A stretch of DNA of 64,000 nt from Hespellia sp. GTDB lineage: Bacteria > Bacillota > Clostridia > Lachnospirales > Lachnospiraceae. A program made the translations under genes and the position numbers. Numbering within the stretch: position 1 is the first letter of the stretch; the number at the start of each line of letters is the position of its first letter. Shown one piece after another: positions 26,524 to 34,951 of this stretch. The notes beneath the pieces are model-generated. The model did no database searches. It was not told the origin of the DNA and saw only the letters and a list, made by a program, of their open reading frames with translations. The stretch lies in the NCBI GenBank assembly GCA_028689735.1, contig JAQVCP010000005.1, positions 1 through 64,000 of the forward strand, given 5' to 3'.

Positions 26524-28125
26524 TTAAAAAACAAGCAACCCTCGTGTATCGTAGACACTTTCACTCGTGTCATTACCACATCGGATTGCCCTGTCAAGTG
26601 CCATGATTGTTGCAATAGCACCGTCAATCTTTTCTGTTGATTTTGCTTTATCGGCCTTAATGTTTCCCGCCGGGTCGTTTCGGATATAAATGTTATCCAT
26701 GTTCCAACGGAGAACCGGATGCCCATTATGAGCCAGTTTCTTTTCCAAGGTCAGTTTCATAAGTTCCTTTGTTGGAGGAGACATGGATGCAAATCCCTGT
26801 CCCATAGGAACAACCGTAAATCCCATACCCTCTAAGTTCTGTACCATCTGTACTGCTCCCCATCGGTCAAATGCAATTTCACGGATGTTGTATTTCTCCC
26901 CAAGCTGCTCGATGAACTTCTCTATAAAGCCGTAGTGAACCACGTTACCTTCCGTGGTCTGCAAATAACCATCTCTCTCCCAAATGTCATAGGGGACATG
27001 GTCTCTTCGCACTCGAAGGTCAAGTGTGTCCTCTGGAACCCAAAAATACGGAAGAACTATATACTTGTCATCCGCATCGAGTGGTGGAAATACAAGCACG
27101 AAGGATGTAAGGTCGGTGGTGCTTGATAAGTCTAAGCCACCATAACAAACTCTTCCTTCCAGATCTTCTTCCCGTATGGTTTCTGCACACGCATCCCATT
27201 TGTCCATTGGCATCCAACGGACTGCCTGTTTTACCCATTGGTTCAAACGAAGCTGTCGAAAGGCATTCTCTTCTCCCGGATTCTGCTTTGCACTATCACA
27301 GGCGGCTTGCACCTTATCAATGCCAATCGTAATATCCAAACTCGGATTTGCTTTTCTCCAAACTTCCGGGTCTGTCCAGTCATCCTCTTGGTCTGCACCA
27401 TAAATGACAGGGTAAAATGTAGGGTCAACCTTTCTGCCCTCTAAAATATCCACAGCCTTCTGATGCAACTCATAGCAGATGCTGTTCGTATCATTTCCCG
27501 CTGTTGTGATAATAAAGTGCAGAGGATTTCTTCTTGCATCCGATGTACCCTTTGTCATCATGTCAAAGAACTTACGGTCTTTCTGAACCCACAATTCATC
27601 AAACACAAGGCAACTTACGTTTACACCGGATTTACCTGCAACATCTGCTGACAATGCCTTATAGGAACTGTTTGTGGGACCGAAACCGATAGTCTTTCTA
27701 CTTGGTCTTAAGTCACATCTTTTCATAAGAGCCGGACTAAGACGAACCATGTCACACGCCACATCAAATACAAGCGAGGCTTGGTCTCTGTCAGCAGCAC
27801 AACCGTACACTTCGGCTCTCTGCTCCCCATCGGCACAAAGCATATATAGTGCAATGGCAGCCGCAAGTTCCGACTTTCCACATTTCTTCGGTACTTCGAT
27901 GTACGCTGTCGTAAATTGTCGATACCCGTCGGGTTTTAATGTTCCAAAAATATCTCTGATTATCTGTTCCTGCCAATCTATAAGTTCGAATGGCTGATTA
28001 TAGAACTCGCCCTTTGTATGTTTAAGCTGTTCAATAAAGGCAACCACAAAATCAGCCGCCTCCTTGTCATAGATGGAGTCCTTGGCTTTAAACTTGGTAG
28101 GAACATACTTTTTTAGTTTTCTCAA
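26524..28125 (-). CDS. terL: Terminase large subunit
   Basis: An ATPase-nuclease motor that packages DNA. Walker A-like EVPKKCGKSELAAA (about residue 75) and Walker B-like VNVSCLVFDEL fit the large terminase fold, followed by a nuclease domain (GGLDLSSTTDLTSF). The start is drawn at TTG 28125 because GGAGGTGG lies just upstream; the ORF-track ATG at 28152 would add nine residues. The small subunit gene lies about 8 kb upstream, with methylation and amidoligase genes in between. Confidence 0.93.
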   Translation of the reverse strand: MRKLKKYVPTKFKAKDSIYDKEAADFVVAFIEQLKHTKGEFYNQPFELIDWQEQIIRDIFGTLKPDGYRQFTTAYIEVPKKCGKSELAAAIALYMLCADGEQRAEVYGCAADRDQASLVFDVACDMVRLSPALMKRCDLRPSRKTIGFGPTNSSYKALSADVAGKSGVNVSCLVFDELWVQKDRKFFDMMTKGTSDARRNPLHFIITTAGNDTNSICYELHQKAVDILEGRKVDPTFYPVIYGADQEDDWTDPEVWRKANPSLDITIGIDKVQAACDSAKQNPGEENAFRQLRLNQWVKQAVRWMPMDKWDACAETIREEDLEGRVCYGGLDLSSTTDLTSFVLVFPPLDADDKYIVLPYFWVPEDTLDLRVRRDHVPYDIWERDGYLQTTEGNVVHYGFIEKFIEQLGEKYNIREIAFDRWGAVQMVQNLEGMGFTVVPMGQGFASMSPPTKELMKLTLEKKLAHNGHPVLRWNMDNIYIRNDPAGNIKADKAKSTEKIDGAIATIMALDRAIRCGNDTSESVYDTRGLLVF

Positions 28126-28150
28126 TTCTCCACCTCCAAAAATGGACAGC

Positions 28151-28174
28151 AAAAAAGACCCCTTTCGGAGTCTT
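28151..28174 (-). terminator. Intrinsic terminator before terL
   Basis: The minus strand has AAGACTCC, GAAA loop, GGGGTCTT and TTTT. The stem is 8 bp with one G-U pair. It follows the 56-residue gene and would separate the accessory cluster from the large terminase unless read through. Confidence 0.75.
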
Positions 28175-28189
28175 CTGCAAAATTTACTT

Positions 28190-28360
28190 TTATTCTTTGA
28201 TGGCTACAAATCCAAACTGGTCAAATAAGGCATGAGGGTCGATTTGGTAAATCTTCCAACCATCCATCTCTCCAATGTATCTCTCTCCCCCAAGAAGTGC
28301 TGCAACCTTTAATGCGTGGCATCTTGTTTTGTTGTAGGAAAAAATAATCTCGTTTGTCAT
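28190..28360 (-). CDS. Small protein, 56 aa (not in ORF track)
   Basis: A 57-codon frame starting MTNEIIFSYNKTRCHALK and ending with FGFVAIKE. GAAGGAGG lies 8 nt before the ATG at 28360. Family not recognised. It has its own copy of the element-specific promoter (28392-28420) and its own terminator, so it is a single-gene transcription unit inside the amidoligase cluster. The control shared with the amidoligase suggests a linked function. Confidence 0.75.
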   Translation of the reverse strand: MTNEIIFSYNKTRCHALKVAALLGGERYIGEMDGWKIYQIDPHALFDQFGFVAIKE

Positions 28361-28391
28361 GGCGTTTGCCTCCTTCGTTTTCGTTATGTGT

Positions 28392-28420
28392 ACATTACCG
28401 TACTATCACACATATTGGAA
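28392..28420 (-). promoter_or_regulatory. Element-specific promoter copy 2
   Basis: Minus strand TTCCAA, 17-bp spacer ending ATAGTACGG, TAATGT. It is the most diverged of the four copies. A TAGTCGTATT block upstream is shared with the amidoligase copy. It ends 32 bp upstream of the 56-residue gene. Confidence 0.6.
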
Positions 28421-28461
28421 TACGACTATCCACCAGAGTTGTTGCCACATAATTGTGTATA

Positions 28462-28671
28462 TTATAATCCGCGCTGTTCGCACTGATGTATTGTCTGAAT
28501 TATGGAATCCTGTTCTTCTTTGGAAACCCCTATGCTTTCAAGTGCCTCTCTCGTTCCACAGTCGGGGCAAATCGGCGTTTTACCATCCTTCCTCGAAGTA
28601 GCAGGCACTCCTCGGTATGAATTGCCACAGAAGGGGCAAATTTGAATTCTTGCAATGTTGTTTGTTTTCAT
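28462..28671 (-). CDS. Zinc-ribbon small protein, 69 aa
   Basis: CPFCG (residues 12-16) and CPDCG (34-38) form a four-Cys zinc ribbon; the C-terminal half is helical (VSKEEQDSIIQTIHQCEQ). The ATG shares one base with the stop of the gamma-glutamylcyclotransferase gene (TAATG), so translation is coupled. It is probably an accessory part of the amidoligase cluster; its function is unknown. Confidence 0.75.
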   Translation of the reverse strand: MKTNNIARIQICPFCGNSYRGVPATSRKDGKTPICPDCGTREALESIGVSKEEQDSIIQTIHQCEQRGL

Positions 28672-29135
28672 TATATTCCAAGCTCCTTTCTGCTTTTTCT
28701 GATTGCGTTCATCAGAAGGCTTTGGTCGAATTTAAAGGTGTTATATCCTGTGATGCAGGTCTGCACATAATTCCATGTTGGAATCCCAAATGGTCTGTCC
28801 TCGTGCATGATGTAAACAAAAGCGTCTCTCAATCGTTCTTTTTTACTTTTAATGCCTGTCACCACAATCTGCATTTCCTTTTTATAATAAAAGGTTGGGA
28901 ATCCTTCGTATCGGTCAAGTGCAGCCTCATCCTCTTCTTCCACCGACCAAACTGCAACAGGTACTTTCGCACCTTCCTTTGGTTCAATCGTAAGGTAAGA
29001 ACCGGACTTGCTACCCTTAAATAAAAGTTCGTAATCCTCGATTACTGCTGTTCCAACCACCCTTGCTGTTGGGCATCGAAATCGCATCTGTGTTACATTC
29101 AAGTTGCTGCCGTAGGCTAAATAATATCGTTTCAT
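28671..29135 (-). CDS. Gamma-glutamylcyclotransferase-like (AIG2/GGCT fold) protein
   Basis: About 154 residues from ATG at 29135 (AAGGAAGGAAAG upstream). YLAYGSNLN at the N terminus is the GGCT substrate loop, and ALDRYEGFPTFY carries the conserved acidic residue. GGCT enzymes cyclise gamma-glutamyl amines to release 5-oxoproline. Next to an amidoligase, it probably removes or edits gamma-glutamyl or related isopeptide links made by that enzyme (inference). The same frame stays open upstream to 29315 and overlaps the amidoligase end; a longer product cannot be excluded. Confidence 0.85.
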   Translation of the reverse strand: MKRYYLAYGSNLNVTQMRFRCPTARVVGTAVIEDYELLFKGSKSGSYLTIEPKEGAKVPVAVWSVEEEDEAALDRYEGFPTFYYKKEMQIVVTGIKSKKERLRDAFVYIMHEDRPFGIPTWNYVQTCITGYNTFKFDQSLLMNAIRKSRKELGI

Positions 29136-29220
29136 CCGCTTTCCTTCCTTTCTAGGGCTATACCCTTCTACCACCTTAAGACCGCCGTGGCGGTCAAAGG
29201 CAGGCCTGTGGCTATTCTCT

Positions 29221-30168
29221 TCAAGCCACTCGACCTCTTCGGAAAGCTGTGTCTCCGTCAAGTCTCTTCGTATAAAGGTCTCTTGCTGTTTTGAACTCAT
29301 CCCCAATGAATCCAAGGCGAAGGAGCCAAGTTCTCATTGCGTATTTTGGATTTTCGGTCTGCTGTGGCTTTGCACTTGCTGACCTTACTTCCTTTGCCAA
29401 TTGGCTAAGTGCGAGGCAAAGCTGAATGTAGGCTTTAAGCTGTCCTGCGTGTAAGCCGTTCTGCTTTCCGTTTGCAGGTGCTTCGAATTGGAAAAGTCTG
29501 AATTCAACCGTTCCCTTTGTGAAAGTTGCGTGAAGGTTTAACATATGGTATCGGCTGTCGTTGTAATGGTGGTTTCTGCCGTAACCTGCGTTTTGGCTGT
29601 TGTACCAAATGTCTGCCAATGCAGACATGGTTTTTGGTTTTCTTCTGTTAAGCTGTTCCAAAAATCGTGGGTCAACCGTTCTGCAATATCTGTTCATTCT
29701 GCCTCGGTCAAGTTTTAAGGCATCTGCTAAAAGGCTTTCGTGGCTCGCCATAATGTTTGCCAAGTTTCTAAGGCTCTGTGGTGTGTGTCCGTTTGCTCCG
29801 ATGTGGATGTGAACTCCGCATCCTCTTGTGGCATCGCTCTTTGCTCCAGCCTTTCTTAAAATTCGGATGAGTTCCTGCAATTTTTCAATGTCTGCGTAGG
29901 TAAGGATTGGCGTTACCAATTCGCATTTCTCGCTGTCTGCTCCTGCAATGCTTACGTCTCTTTGGAATTTCCATTCTCTTCCCTGCTCGTCCCAAGCTGA
30001 CCAAGTGTAGTATCCGTTTCTGCCATCTGTGTATTCGAATCGGTTGGTTCCGAAAAATCCGGCTGCAAGTTTTGCTGCCTTTTCTCTTTTAATGCTGTTC
30101 ATCTCAACCTCAACCCCGATGGTCTGTTTTTTCATTTCTTCAATCTGCTTTGCAATTTTTTCGTTCAT
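29221..30168 (-). CDS. Phage amidoligase (COOH-NH2 ligase, glutamine synthetase-like fold)
   Basis: A 315-residue member of the Amidoligase_2 group. The metal/ATP site is indicated by VEVEMNSI near residue 20, EKCELVTPIL, GVHIHIGANG (HxH) and GTVEFRLFQ. These enzymes are ATP-dependent ligases predicted to form amide bonds on peptides or proteins; substrates are mostly unknown. It begins a unit with the GGCT-like and zinc-ribbon genes and has its own element-specific promoter at 30210-30238. Its C-terminal 40 residues (LLRLGFIGDEF) closely match the end of the neighbouring 226-residue protein. Confidence 0.87.
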   Translation of the reverse strand: MNEKIAKQIEEMKKQTIGVEVEMNSIKREKAAKLAAGFFGTNRFEYTDGRNGYYTWSAWDEQGREWKFQRDVSIAGADSEKCELVTPILTYADIEKLQELIRILRKAGAKSDATRGCGVHIHIGANGHTPQSLRNLANIMASHESLLADALKLDRGRMNRYCRTVDPRFLEQLNRRKPKTMSALADIWYNSQNAGYGRNHHYNDSRYHMLNLHATFTKGTVEFRLFQFEAPANGKQNGLHAGQLKAYIQLCLALSQLAKEVRSASAKPQQTENPKYAMRTWLLRLGFIGDEFKTARDLYTKRLDGDTAFRRGRVA

Positions 30169-30209
30169 TGTCTGCCTCCGTTTTATGCGTTTTCCCTTTC
30201 GGTGTACAC

Positions 30210-30238
30210 ATATTCCCGTACTATGCAGATATTATCAA
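30210..30238 (-). promoter_or_regulatory. Element-specific promoter copy 3 (amidoligase)
   Basis: Minus strand TTGATA, 17-bp spacer ending ATAGTACGG, GAATAT. An AT-rich inverted repeat (ACACAATTTAATGTGT) lies just upstream. The -10-like hexamer is 42 bp from the amidoligase start. Confidence 0.65.
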
Positions 30239-30289
30239 TACGACTACTACACAAAGATACACACATTAAATTGTGTACATTATGGCATC

Positions 30290-30514
30290 TTATTCCTCGA
30301 TTTTTCTGCAGGAATCCTCACCATAAACCACATTCAATCTGCTACCGTTATCCCAAGAAACCATAATGGATGCCGTATCATCGACACCCCTTACCGTTCC
30401 CTTCGTTCCAATCGGTGGTGCTTGGAAATCATCCATCTGCACCAGCTCCACTCTTGTACCTACTGGATATTCTTTTCTAACCTGTTCTACAATTTCTCTG
30501 CTTGGAAATCTCAT
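30290..30514 (-). CDS. DUF4314-type small protein, 74 aa
   Basis: A beta-rich domain: VGTRVELVQMDDFQAPPIGT then GTVRGVDDTASIMVSWDNGS, typical of DUF4314, an SH3/KOW-like barrel common in Clostridia phages and plasmids. Its role is unknown. It overlaps the 226-residue gene by 4 bp (ATGA) and is cotranscribed with it from the promoter at 31224-31252. Confidence 0.82.
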   Translation of the reverse strand: MRFPSREIVEQVRKEYPVGTRVELVQMDDFQAPPIGTKGTVRGVDDTASIMVSWDNGSRLNVVYGEDSCRKIEE

Positions 30515-31191
30515 GCTTCCTGCTCCTCCTTTTTCGTTTTGAATGCTGATGAACCGTCGAGGTTCTCAAGTAAAATTTTCCTGTCTGCCTTAAATTCATC
30601 ACCGATGAATCCAAGTCTCAAAAGGAAACAGCGGAATGCGTATTTCTCGTTTTCATCTTCTCTTGGTTTTGCCGTGATTCTCTTTTGATTCTTTGCCATC
30701 TCACAAATGGCTGTAATGAACTTTGTGTATGTCTCCACCTTTTGCGGATCCAATTCCGAAAACCAAGGAAACTCTATTTTGTCATCCATTACATGAATCA
30801 TGAGGCTCTGCTTTTTGAATGCACTGCTGAACAATCTTCCCTTGCTCTCAAGGATTCTAAAAAGATTGTCGATTGCCTCCTCCGTAAAACCATCCTTCGA
30901 AACTGAAATCGTAAGGGCATCCGTTTCTTGGTTTTCATCCCACTCTGTAGGGGAGTTGCCTGTTTCCATCACACAAGCATCAACCACTCTGCTGCTCTTT
31001 TCAATTCCGGCTGGGTCTGCATCGTTTAAGTCTTCCCATGAAAGTGTGCCGTCCTTTTCGACTGTAAAAATGTCGATTTGGTATGCACAAGATGGAACTC
31101 CAAGATACTTGGCTTTGACACCCAGTTCTTTTTCAATGGCTTTGACCATTTTCTTGCGGGCATCCCCGCTTACATTAAAATATAATACCAT
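30511..31191 (-). CDS. Unknown protein sharing a C-terminal module with the amidoligase, 226 aa
   Basis: The N terminus (VLYFNVSGDARKKMVKAIEK, then LGVPSCAYQIDIFTVEKDG) resembles proteins often labelled virulence-associated in Clostridia, without known activity. The last 45 residues (EKYAFRCFLLRLGFIGDEFK) match the amidoligase C terminus (PKYAMRTWLLRLGFIGDEFK) at most positions. This suggests both dock on the same partner or act on the same substrate. AGGAGGTACGCAAC precedes the ATG; the shared promoter lies 33 bp upstream. Confidence 0.75.
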   Translation of the reverse strand: MVLYFNVSGDARKKMVKAIEKELGVKAKYLGVPSCAYQIDIFTVEKDGTLSWEDLNDADPAGIEKSSRVVDACVMETGNSPTEWDENQETDALTISVSKDGFTEEAIDNLFRILESKGRLFSSAFKKQSLMIHVMDDKIEFPWFSELDPQKVETYTKFITAICEMAKNQKRITAKPREDENEKYAFRCFLLRLGFIGDEFKADRKILLENLDGSSAFKTKKEEQEA

Positions 31192-31223
31192 GTTGCGTAC
31201 CTCCTATTCTTTTGGTAGTACAC

Positions 31224-31252
31224 ATATTCCCGTACTATCGGTGTAATAGCAA
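31224..31252 (-). promoter_or_regulatory. Element-specific promoter copy 4
   Basis: Minus strand TTGCTA, 17-bp spacer ending ATAGTACGG, GAATAT. A related but interrupted copy (ATAGTACATAGGGAATATG) lies on the opposite strand at 31314-31332. The spacing to the 31191 start matches the other copies. Confidence 0.65.
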
Positions 31253-31332
31253 CGTATATTTCAGATAAAACGTGTAGAATACCACACGAATAATTCCTAC
31301 ACTATTTGTGCATAGTACATAGGGAATATGTG

Positions 31333-31361
31333 AAAAACGGAAGTGGAAAACTCCACTCCCG
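31333..31361 (-). terminator. Intrinsic terminator after the 182-aa gene
   Basis: The minus strand has CGGGAGTGGA, GTTT loop, TCCACTTCCG and TTTTT. The stem is about 10 bp with one mismatch, 17 bp after the stop of the gene at 31378. Confidence 0.85.
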
Positions 31362-31377
31362 TCTACTCATTTAAGGC

Positions 31378-31926
31378 TTACGCTTTTCTTAAAAGAATGC
31401 TACCAACATTTACCCATCTGCCGCCGTAGGTTAAGTCGATGAAACCACAGCCCTGGAAAGTATAAGTCTTTCCTGCTTTGGTCTGAACCTTCTCTACAGC
31501 ACAGTAGTTCTTGTTGCTCTGTCCTCTTGTACAGTTTGATGTTAACCATACATAAGAACCTGCTGGTAAGTCACAGCACTTAGAACCGTCAGCATAATAT
31601 GCTCTTGTCGCATACTGTACTTTACGCTTTCTTGTGCTTACAGCCACCCAAGAAGTACCATTAGAAGCGTAGTCTGCAAAATCACCAAACTCACATCCCC
31701 AATACTCTTCTGGGAAAACACCCATAACCATATTGTGATTAGCGTCAAGAATTACTGCTGGAGCATCGACGCCTTCCCATCCTGTTCCCGGAACTGTACC
31801 TTCCACGAAACATTCATTCTTTGTAATATTTCCAATCTTTGTAGAACTACAACTTCCGTTATCGTTCATTTTATAAATTGGAATCTTCTGTCCAGACAGG
31901 TTTACCTGCCATCCACTAACTGCCAT
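31378..31926 (-). CDS. Hypothetical Cys-rich beta protein, 182 aa
   Basis: Not recognised. From ATG at 31926 (GGAGGAAAAG upstream) it encodes a beta-rich protein with eight Cys residues (in SCSST, WGCEF, KCCDL, NCTRG, YCAV, GCGF) and no signal peptide or membrane segment. It lies between the methyltransferases and the amidoligase cluster and has a terminator behind it. A virion decoration or carbohydrate-binding protein is possible but unsupported. Confidence 0.7.
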   Translation of the reverse strand: MAVSGWQVNLSGQKIPIYKMNDNGSCSSTKIGNITKNECFVEGTVPGTGWEGVDAPAVILDANHNMVMGVFPEEYWGCEFGDFADYASNGTSWVAVSTRKRKVQYATRAYYADGSKCCDLPAGSYVWLTSNCTRGQSNKNYCAVEKVQTKAGKTYTFQGCGFIDLTYGGRWVNVGSILLRKA

Positions 31927-31956
31927 TTTCTTTTCCTCCATAATAAATTATTTTTC

Positions 31957-33693
31957 CTACTCACATTTGGCATAATAATTTATGCCCGACAAAACGAATA
32001 CCACATTCGGCAGGGCTACACCGTTACCCCACATCTTATATTCCGCAGAATCGGAATGTGGATTCTTAAGCCATTTGATAATCTGGCTGTCTGTTTTCGG
32101 TTTTATCTTCTTGCCCATTGCTTTCGCATGAACAGAAAATACATTCTTCCACCAAGCAATCTCCTCTTTAGTCGGATTCTCTGTTTCCAGATCATCGCAC
32201 CACCAATCAGGAAATCCTTGTAATCTCGCACACTCTGTTGGAGTGAGCCTTCTGACAATATACTCAGGCTCAACGATATGATAGTCACCGCTGAAAGCCT
32301 CTTGATTGCCGAGCCATTGTTTCTCTCCCATACTCGCAGCAAGGGTTCCAAATACATCCTTGCCCGATGCCGTTTTGACATCATTTATAATCGGCGGGTC
32401 TTTATAATCTGTAGCCACTAATGTGTTTGCCAGCTCTTCCTCTGCATTCGTAAAGAATGATGCTTTACTTGAACTAAAGGTAGGAACTGCTACTGCACTT
32501 GGTCCCTGTGCATTTAATGTGGAATTAATCCCATCATCCGTAATGCCCGGAACTCTTGCAAAATTCTGACCACAGTTAAAAGCCTCTCTGTCAATGGCAT
32601 AAACAACTGCGTGTTTATCAACTGTATTTAATGTGAATGAGACATCCTCACTGATTCCATCACCCTGTGGACCGTTCTCATCCTTCCTTCCAATCATGGA
32701 GCCCTGTAATGAAACCACAGCCATACCACCTTGATTGCACGATGGATTTCCTCCATTGGCATCCAAGCAACGTGCTGTATCAGCTTCATAAAATCCACTG
32801 TTCGGATTATTCGATTTCATGGAATTACTCTCTTTGGCACAGATGCCATACACCTTTGGTGTCTCAACCACAAATGGCTGATTATTACCACCAGTTCCAT
32901 AAGTAGACGAAACTGTCTGTGCTACTTCCAAGGGACCGGTGTATCTCGTGTCCTGACTGTGATTCTCAAACATCAAGCGGTCTGTGCCTGTTTCTCCAAT
33001 GCCTTCTGAAGTATCTCCGGCAGCTTTTTCCCACGGCTTTCTGCTCTTCGCAGAATACCCAGACACGCTTTCTGACTCAAATAGTATTTTTCCTGCACAC
33101 CCACCTGCAAAATCTGCGACAAGGTAGATACGCTTTCTTCGTTGGGGTACTCCCCAAAACTGTGCATCGAATAATCTCCATGCGACTGAGTAACCATCTC
33201 CCAAGATTTCTCCTGCGTTTTCCCACTTTGAAGGTCTAGGAACAGACACTTGCTCGTCTTTGACTTTGCAGATTTCTTCGAGGACTGCACGGAAGTCATC
33301 TCCTTTGTTACTGGAGAATGCTCCTGGGACATTTTCCCAGACGATAAATCTTGGATATTTTCCATTGGTTGCCTCCCTCATTTCTTTAATGATTCTGATT
33401 GCTTCATAAAAAAGACTTGAGCGTGAACCACCCAAGCCGTCTCTTTTCCCTGCCACGGACATATCCTGACATGGGCTTCCAAAAGTTATAATATCTACGG
33501 GAGCAAGGGTACTACCATTTAAGGTAGTAATGTCTCCCAAATGTTCCACCTGTGGCAGTCTCTTTGTTGTGACACGAACAGGAAAAGGCTCAATCTCCGA
33601 TGCCCACAAAGGGGTAATACCGGAAATCAAGCCTCCTAAAGGAAATCCCGCCGAGCCATCAAAAAGACTGCCAAGCGTTAAAGTTCTACTCAT
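31957..33693 (-). CDS. DNA (cytosine-5) methyltransferase with central insertion
   Basis: A 578-residue m5C methyltransferase. SAM-binding LFDGSAGFPLGG, the catalytic Cys in FGSPCQDMSVAGKR and ENV in WENVPGAFSS lie in the first 130 residues. RRLTPTECARLQGFPDWW and GNGVALP close the domain near the C terminus. An insertion of about 200 residues rich in Asn, Gly and Ser sits between, as in many phage enzymes, and may hold the recognition region. It overlaps the upstream ParB-methyltransferase gene by 8 bp. It probably protects phage DNA from host restriction. Confidence 0.92.
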   Translation of the reverse strand: MSRTLTLGSLFDGSAGFPLGGLISGITPLWASEIEPFPVRVTTKRLPQVEHLGDITTLNGSTLAPVDIITFGSPCQDMSVAGKRDGLGGSRSSLFYEAIRIIKEMREATNGKYPRFIVWENVPGAFSSNKGDDFRAVLEEICKVKDEQVSVPRPSKWENAGEILGDGYSVAWRLFDAQFWGVPQRRKRIYLVADFAGGCAGKILFESESVSGYSAKSRKPWEKAAGDTSEGIGETGTDRLMFENHSQDTRYTGPLEVAQTVSSTYGTGGNNQPFVVETPKVYGICAKESNSMKSNNPNSGFYEADTARCLDANGGNPSCNQGGMAVVSLQGSMIGRKDENGPQGDGISEDVSFTLNTVDKHAVVYAIDREAFNCGQNFARVPGITDDGINSTLNAQGPSAVAVPTFSSSKASFFTNAEEELANTLVATDYKDPPIINDVKTASGKDVFGTLAASMGEKQWLGNQEAFSGDYHIVEPEYIVRRLTPTECARLQGFPDWWCDDLETENPTKEEIAWWKNVFSVHAKAMGKKIKPKTDSQIIKWLKNPHSDSAEYKMWGNGVALPNVVFVLSGINYYAKCE

Positions 33694-34942
33694 TGTTGCC
33701 CTCCACTTCTACTACCAATGCAGAATATGGAATCTGCTCTCCATCTCGAATGACATACACATTGTCTGCATCTCCTGTGTCCTCCACATATCTGCGGAGA
33801 ATAACAGATGCGTACTTTTCATCCAGTTCCATCGTATGACAGATACGATTTGTCTGCTCACAAGCCATAAGCGTTGAACCACTACCCCCAAAGGTATCTA
33901 CTACAATTCCATTTGCCTGACTCGAATTACCAATAGGGTATGCAAGCAAATCAAGTGGTTTTGAAGTAGGATGGTTTTTATTTCTCTTTGGCTTATCGAA
34001 GTTCCAAATGGTTGTCTGCGAACGGTCGGAATACCACGGATGTTTACCATTCTGTAAAAATCCGTAAAGCACAGGTTCGTGCTGCCATTGATAATCAGAA
34101 CGCCCAAGAACTAAGGAGTTCTTAACCCAAATGCAACAGCCTGCCAAATGAAATCCTGCATCCTGAAATGCCCTACGGAAATTCAAGCCTTCTGTATCTG
34201 CGTGAAAAATATAAGCAGCTCCACCTTTTTCAAGATGTGCTGCCATGTTCTTAAATGCCTGTAACAGGAAGTTATAAAATTCCTCGCCTTTGATACTGTC
34301 GTTCTGAATAGTAAGGCCATCGGAACTTTGGAAAGATACACCGTATGGTGGGTCTGATACGATAAGGTTTGCTTTCTTACCATCCATCAGCGTTGCCACA
34401 TCTTCCTCACTTGTGGCATCTCCACACATGAGTCTGTGTCTGCCAACCTGCCAGACATCTCCTCTTTTTACGAAGGCAGCCTTTTCAAGTGCATCGTTTA
34501 AATCGAAATCATCATCTTCGACTTTGTCATCTTCCGTACCAAAAAGGTCTGCAATTTCCTGTTCCTCAAAACCTGTAAGTCCGATATCGAAAGCCTCTGC
34601 CTGTAAGGCTTCAATTTCAATACGCAAGAGTTCTTCATCCCAGCCTGCATCCTGTGCCATTCTGTTGTCGGCAATGATATATGCTTTCTTCTGTGCCGGG
34701 GTAAGATGGTCAGCTAAAACACACGGAACTTCCTCAATATGCTCCTCTTTGGCTGCCATCACTCTTCCGTGACCTGCAATAATATTGTAATCCCCATCAA
34801 TGATGACAGGGTTGATGAACCCGAACTCACGGAGCGAAGCACGAAGTTTATTTATCTGCTCTGCATTATGGGTACGGGCATTATTCACATAAGGTATCAA
34901 TTTGTCAATTGATACAAGTTTCATTTCTGTTGTAGTCTGCAT
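33686..34942 (-). CDS. ParB-like and DNA (N4/N6) methyltransferase fusion
   Basis: A 418-residue protein. Residues 1-130 are a ParB/sulfiredoxin-like domain (IDKLIPYVNNARTHN, IAGHGRVMAAKE). Residues about 165-400 are an amino methyltransferase with SDPPYGVSF (catalytic DPPY) and TFGGSGSTLMAC (SAM site). The DPPY form favours adenine N6 methylation. Such fusions are frequent in the packaging region of Firmicutes phages. Translation is coupled to the m5C enzyme downstream, and a SAM synthetase gene lies 10 bp upstream. Confidence 0.92.
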   Translation of the reverse strand: MQTTTEMKLVSIDKLIPYVNNARTHNAEQINKLRASLREFGFINPVIIDGDYNIIAGHGRVMAAKEEHIEEVPCVLADHLTPAQKKAYIIADNRMAQDAGWDEELLRIEIEALQAEAFDIGLTGFEEQEIADLFGTEDDKVEDDDFDLNDALEKAAFVKRGDVWQVGRHRLMCGDATSEEDVATLMDGKKANLIVSDPPYGVSFQSSDGLTIQNDSIKGEEFYNFLLQAFKNMAAHLEKGGAAYIFHADTEGLNFRRAFQDAGFHLAGCCIWVKNSLVLGRSDYQWQHEPVLYGFLQNGKHPWYSDRSQTTIWNFDKPKRNKNHPTSKPLDLLAYPIGNSSQANGIVVDTFGGSGSTLMACEQTNRICHTMELDEKYASVILRRYVEDTGDADNVYVIRDGEQIPYSALVVEVEGNNE

Positions 34943-34951
34943 ACTCCACCT

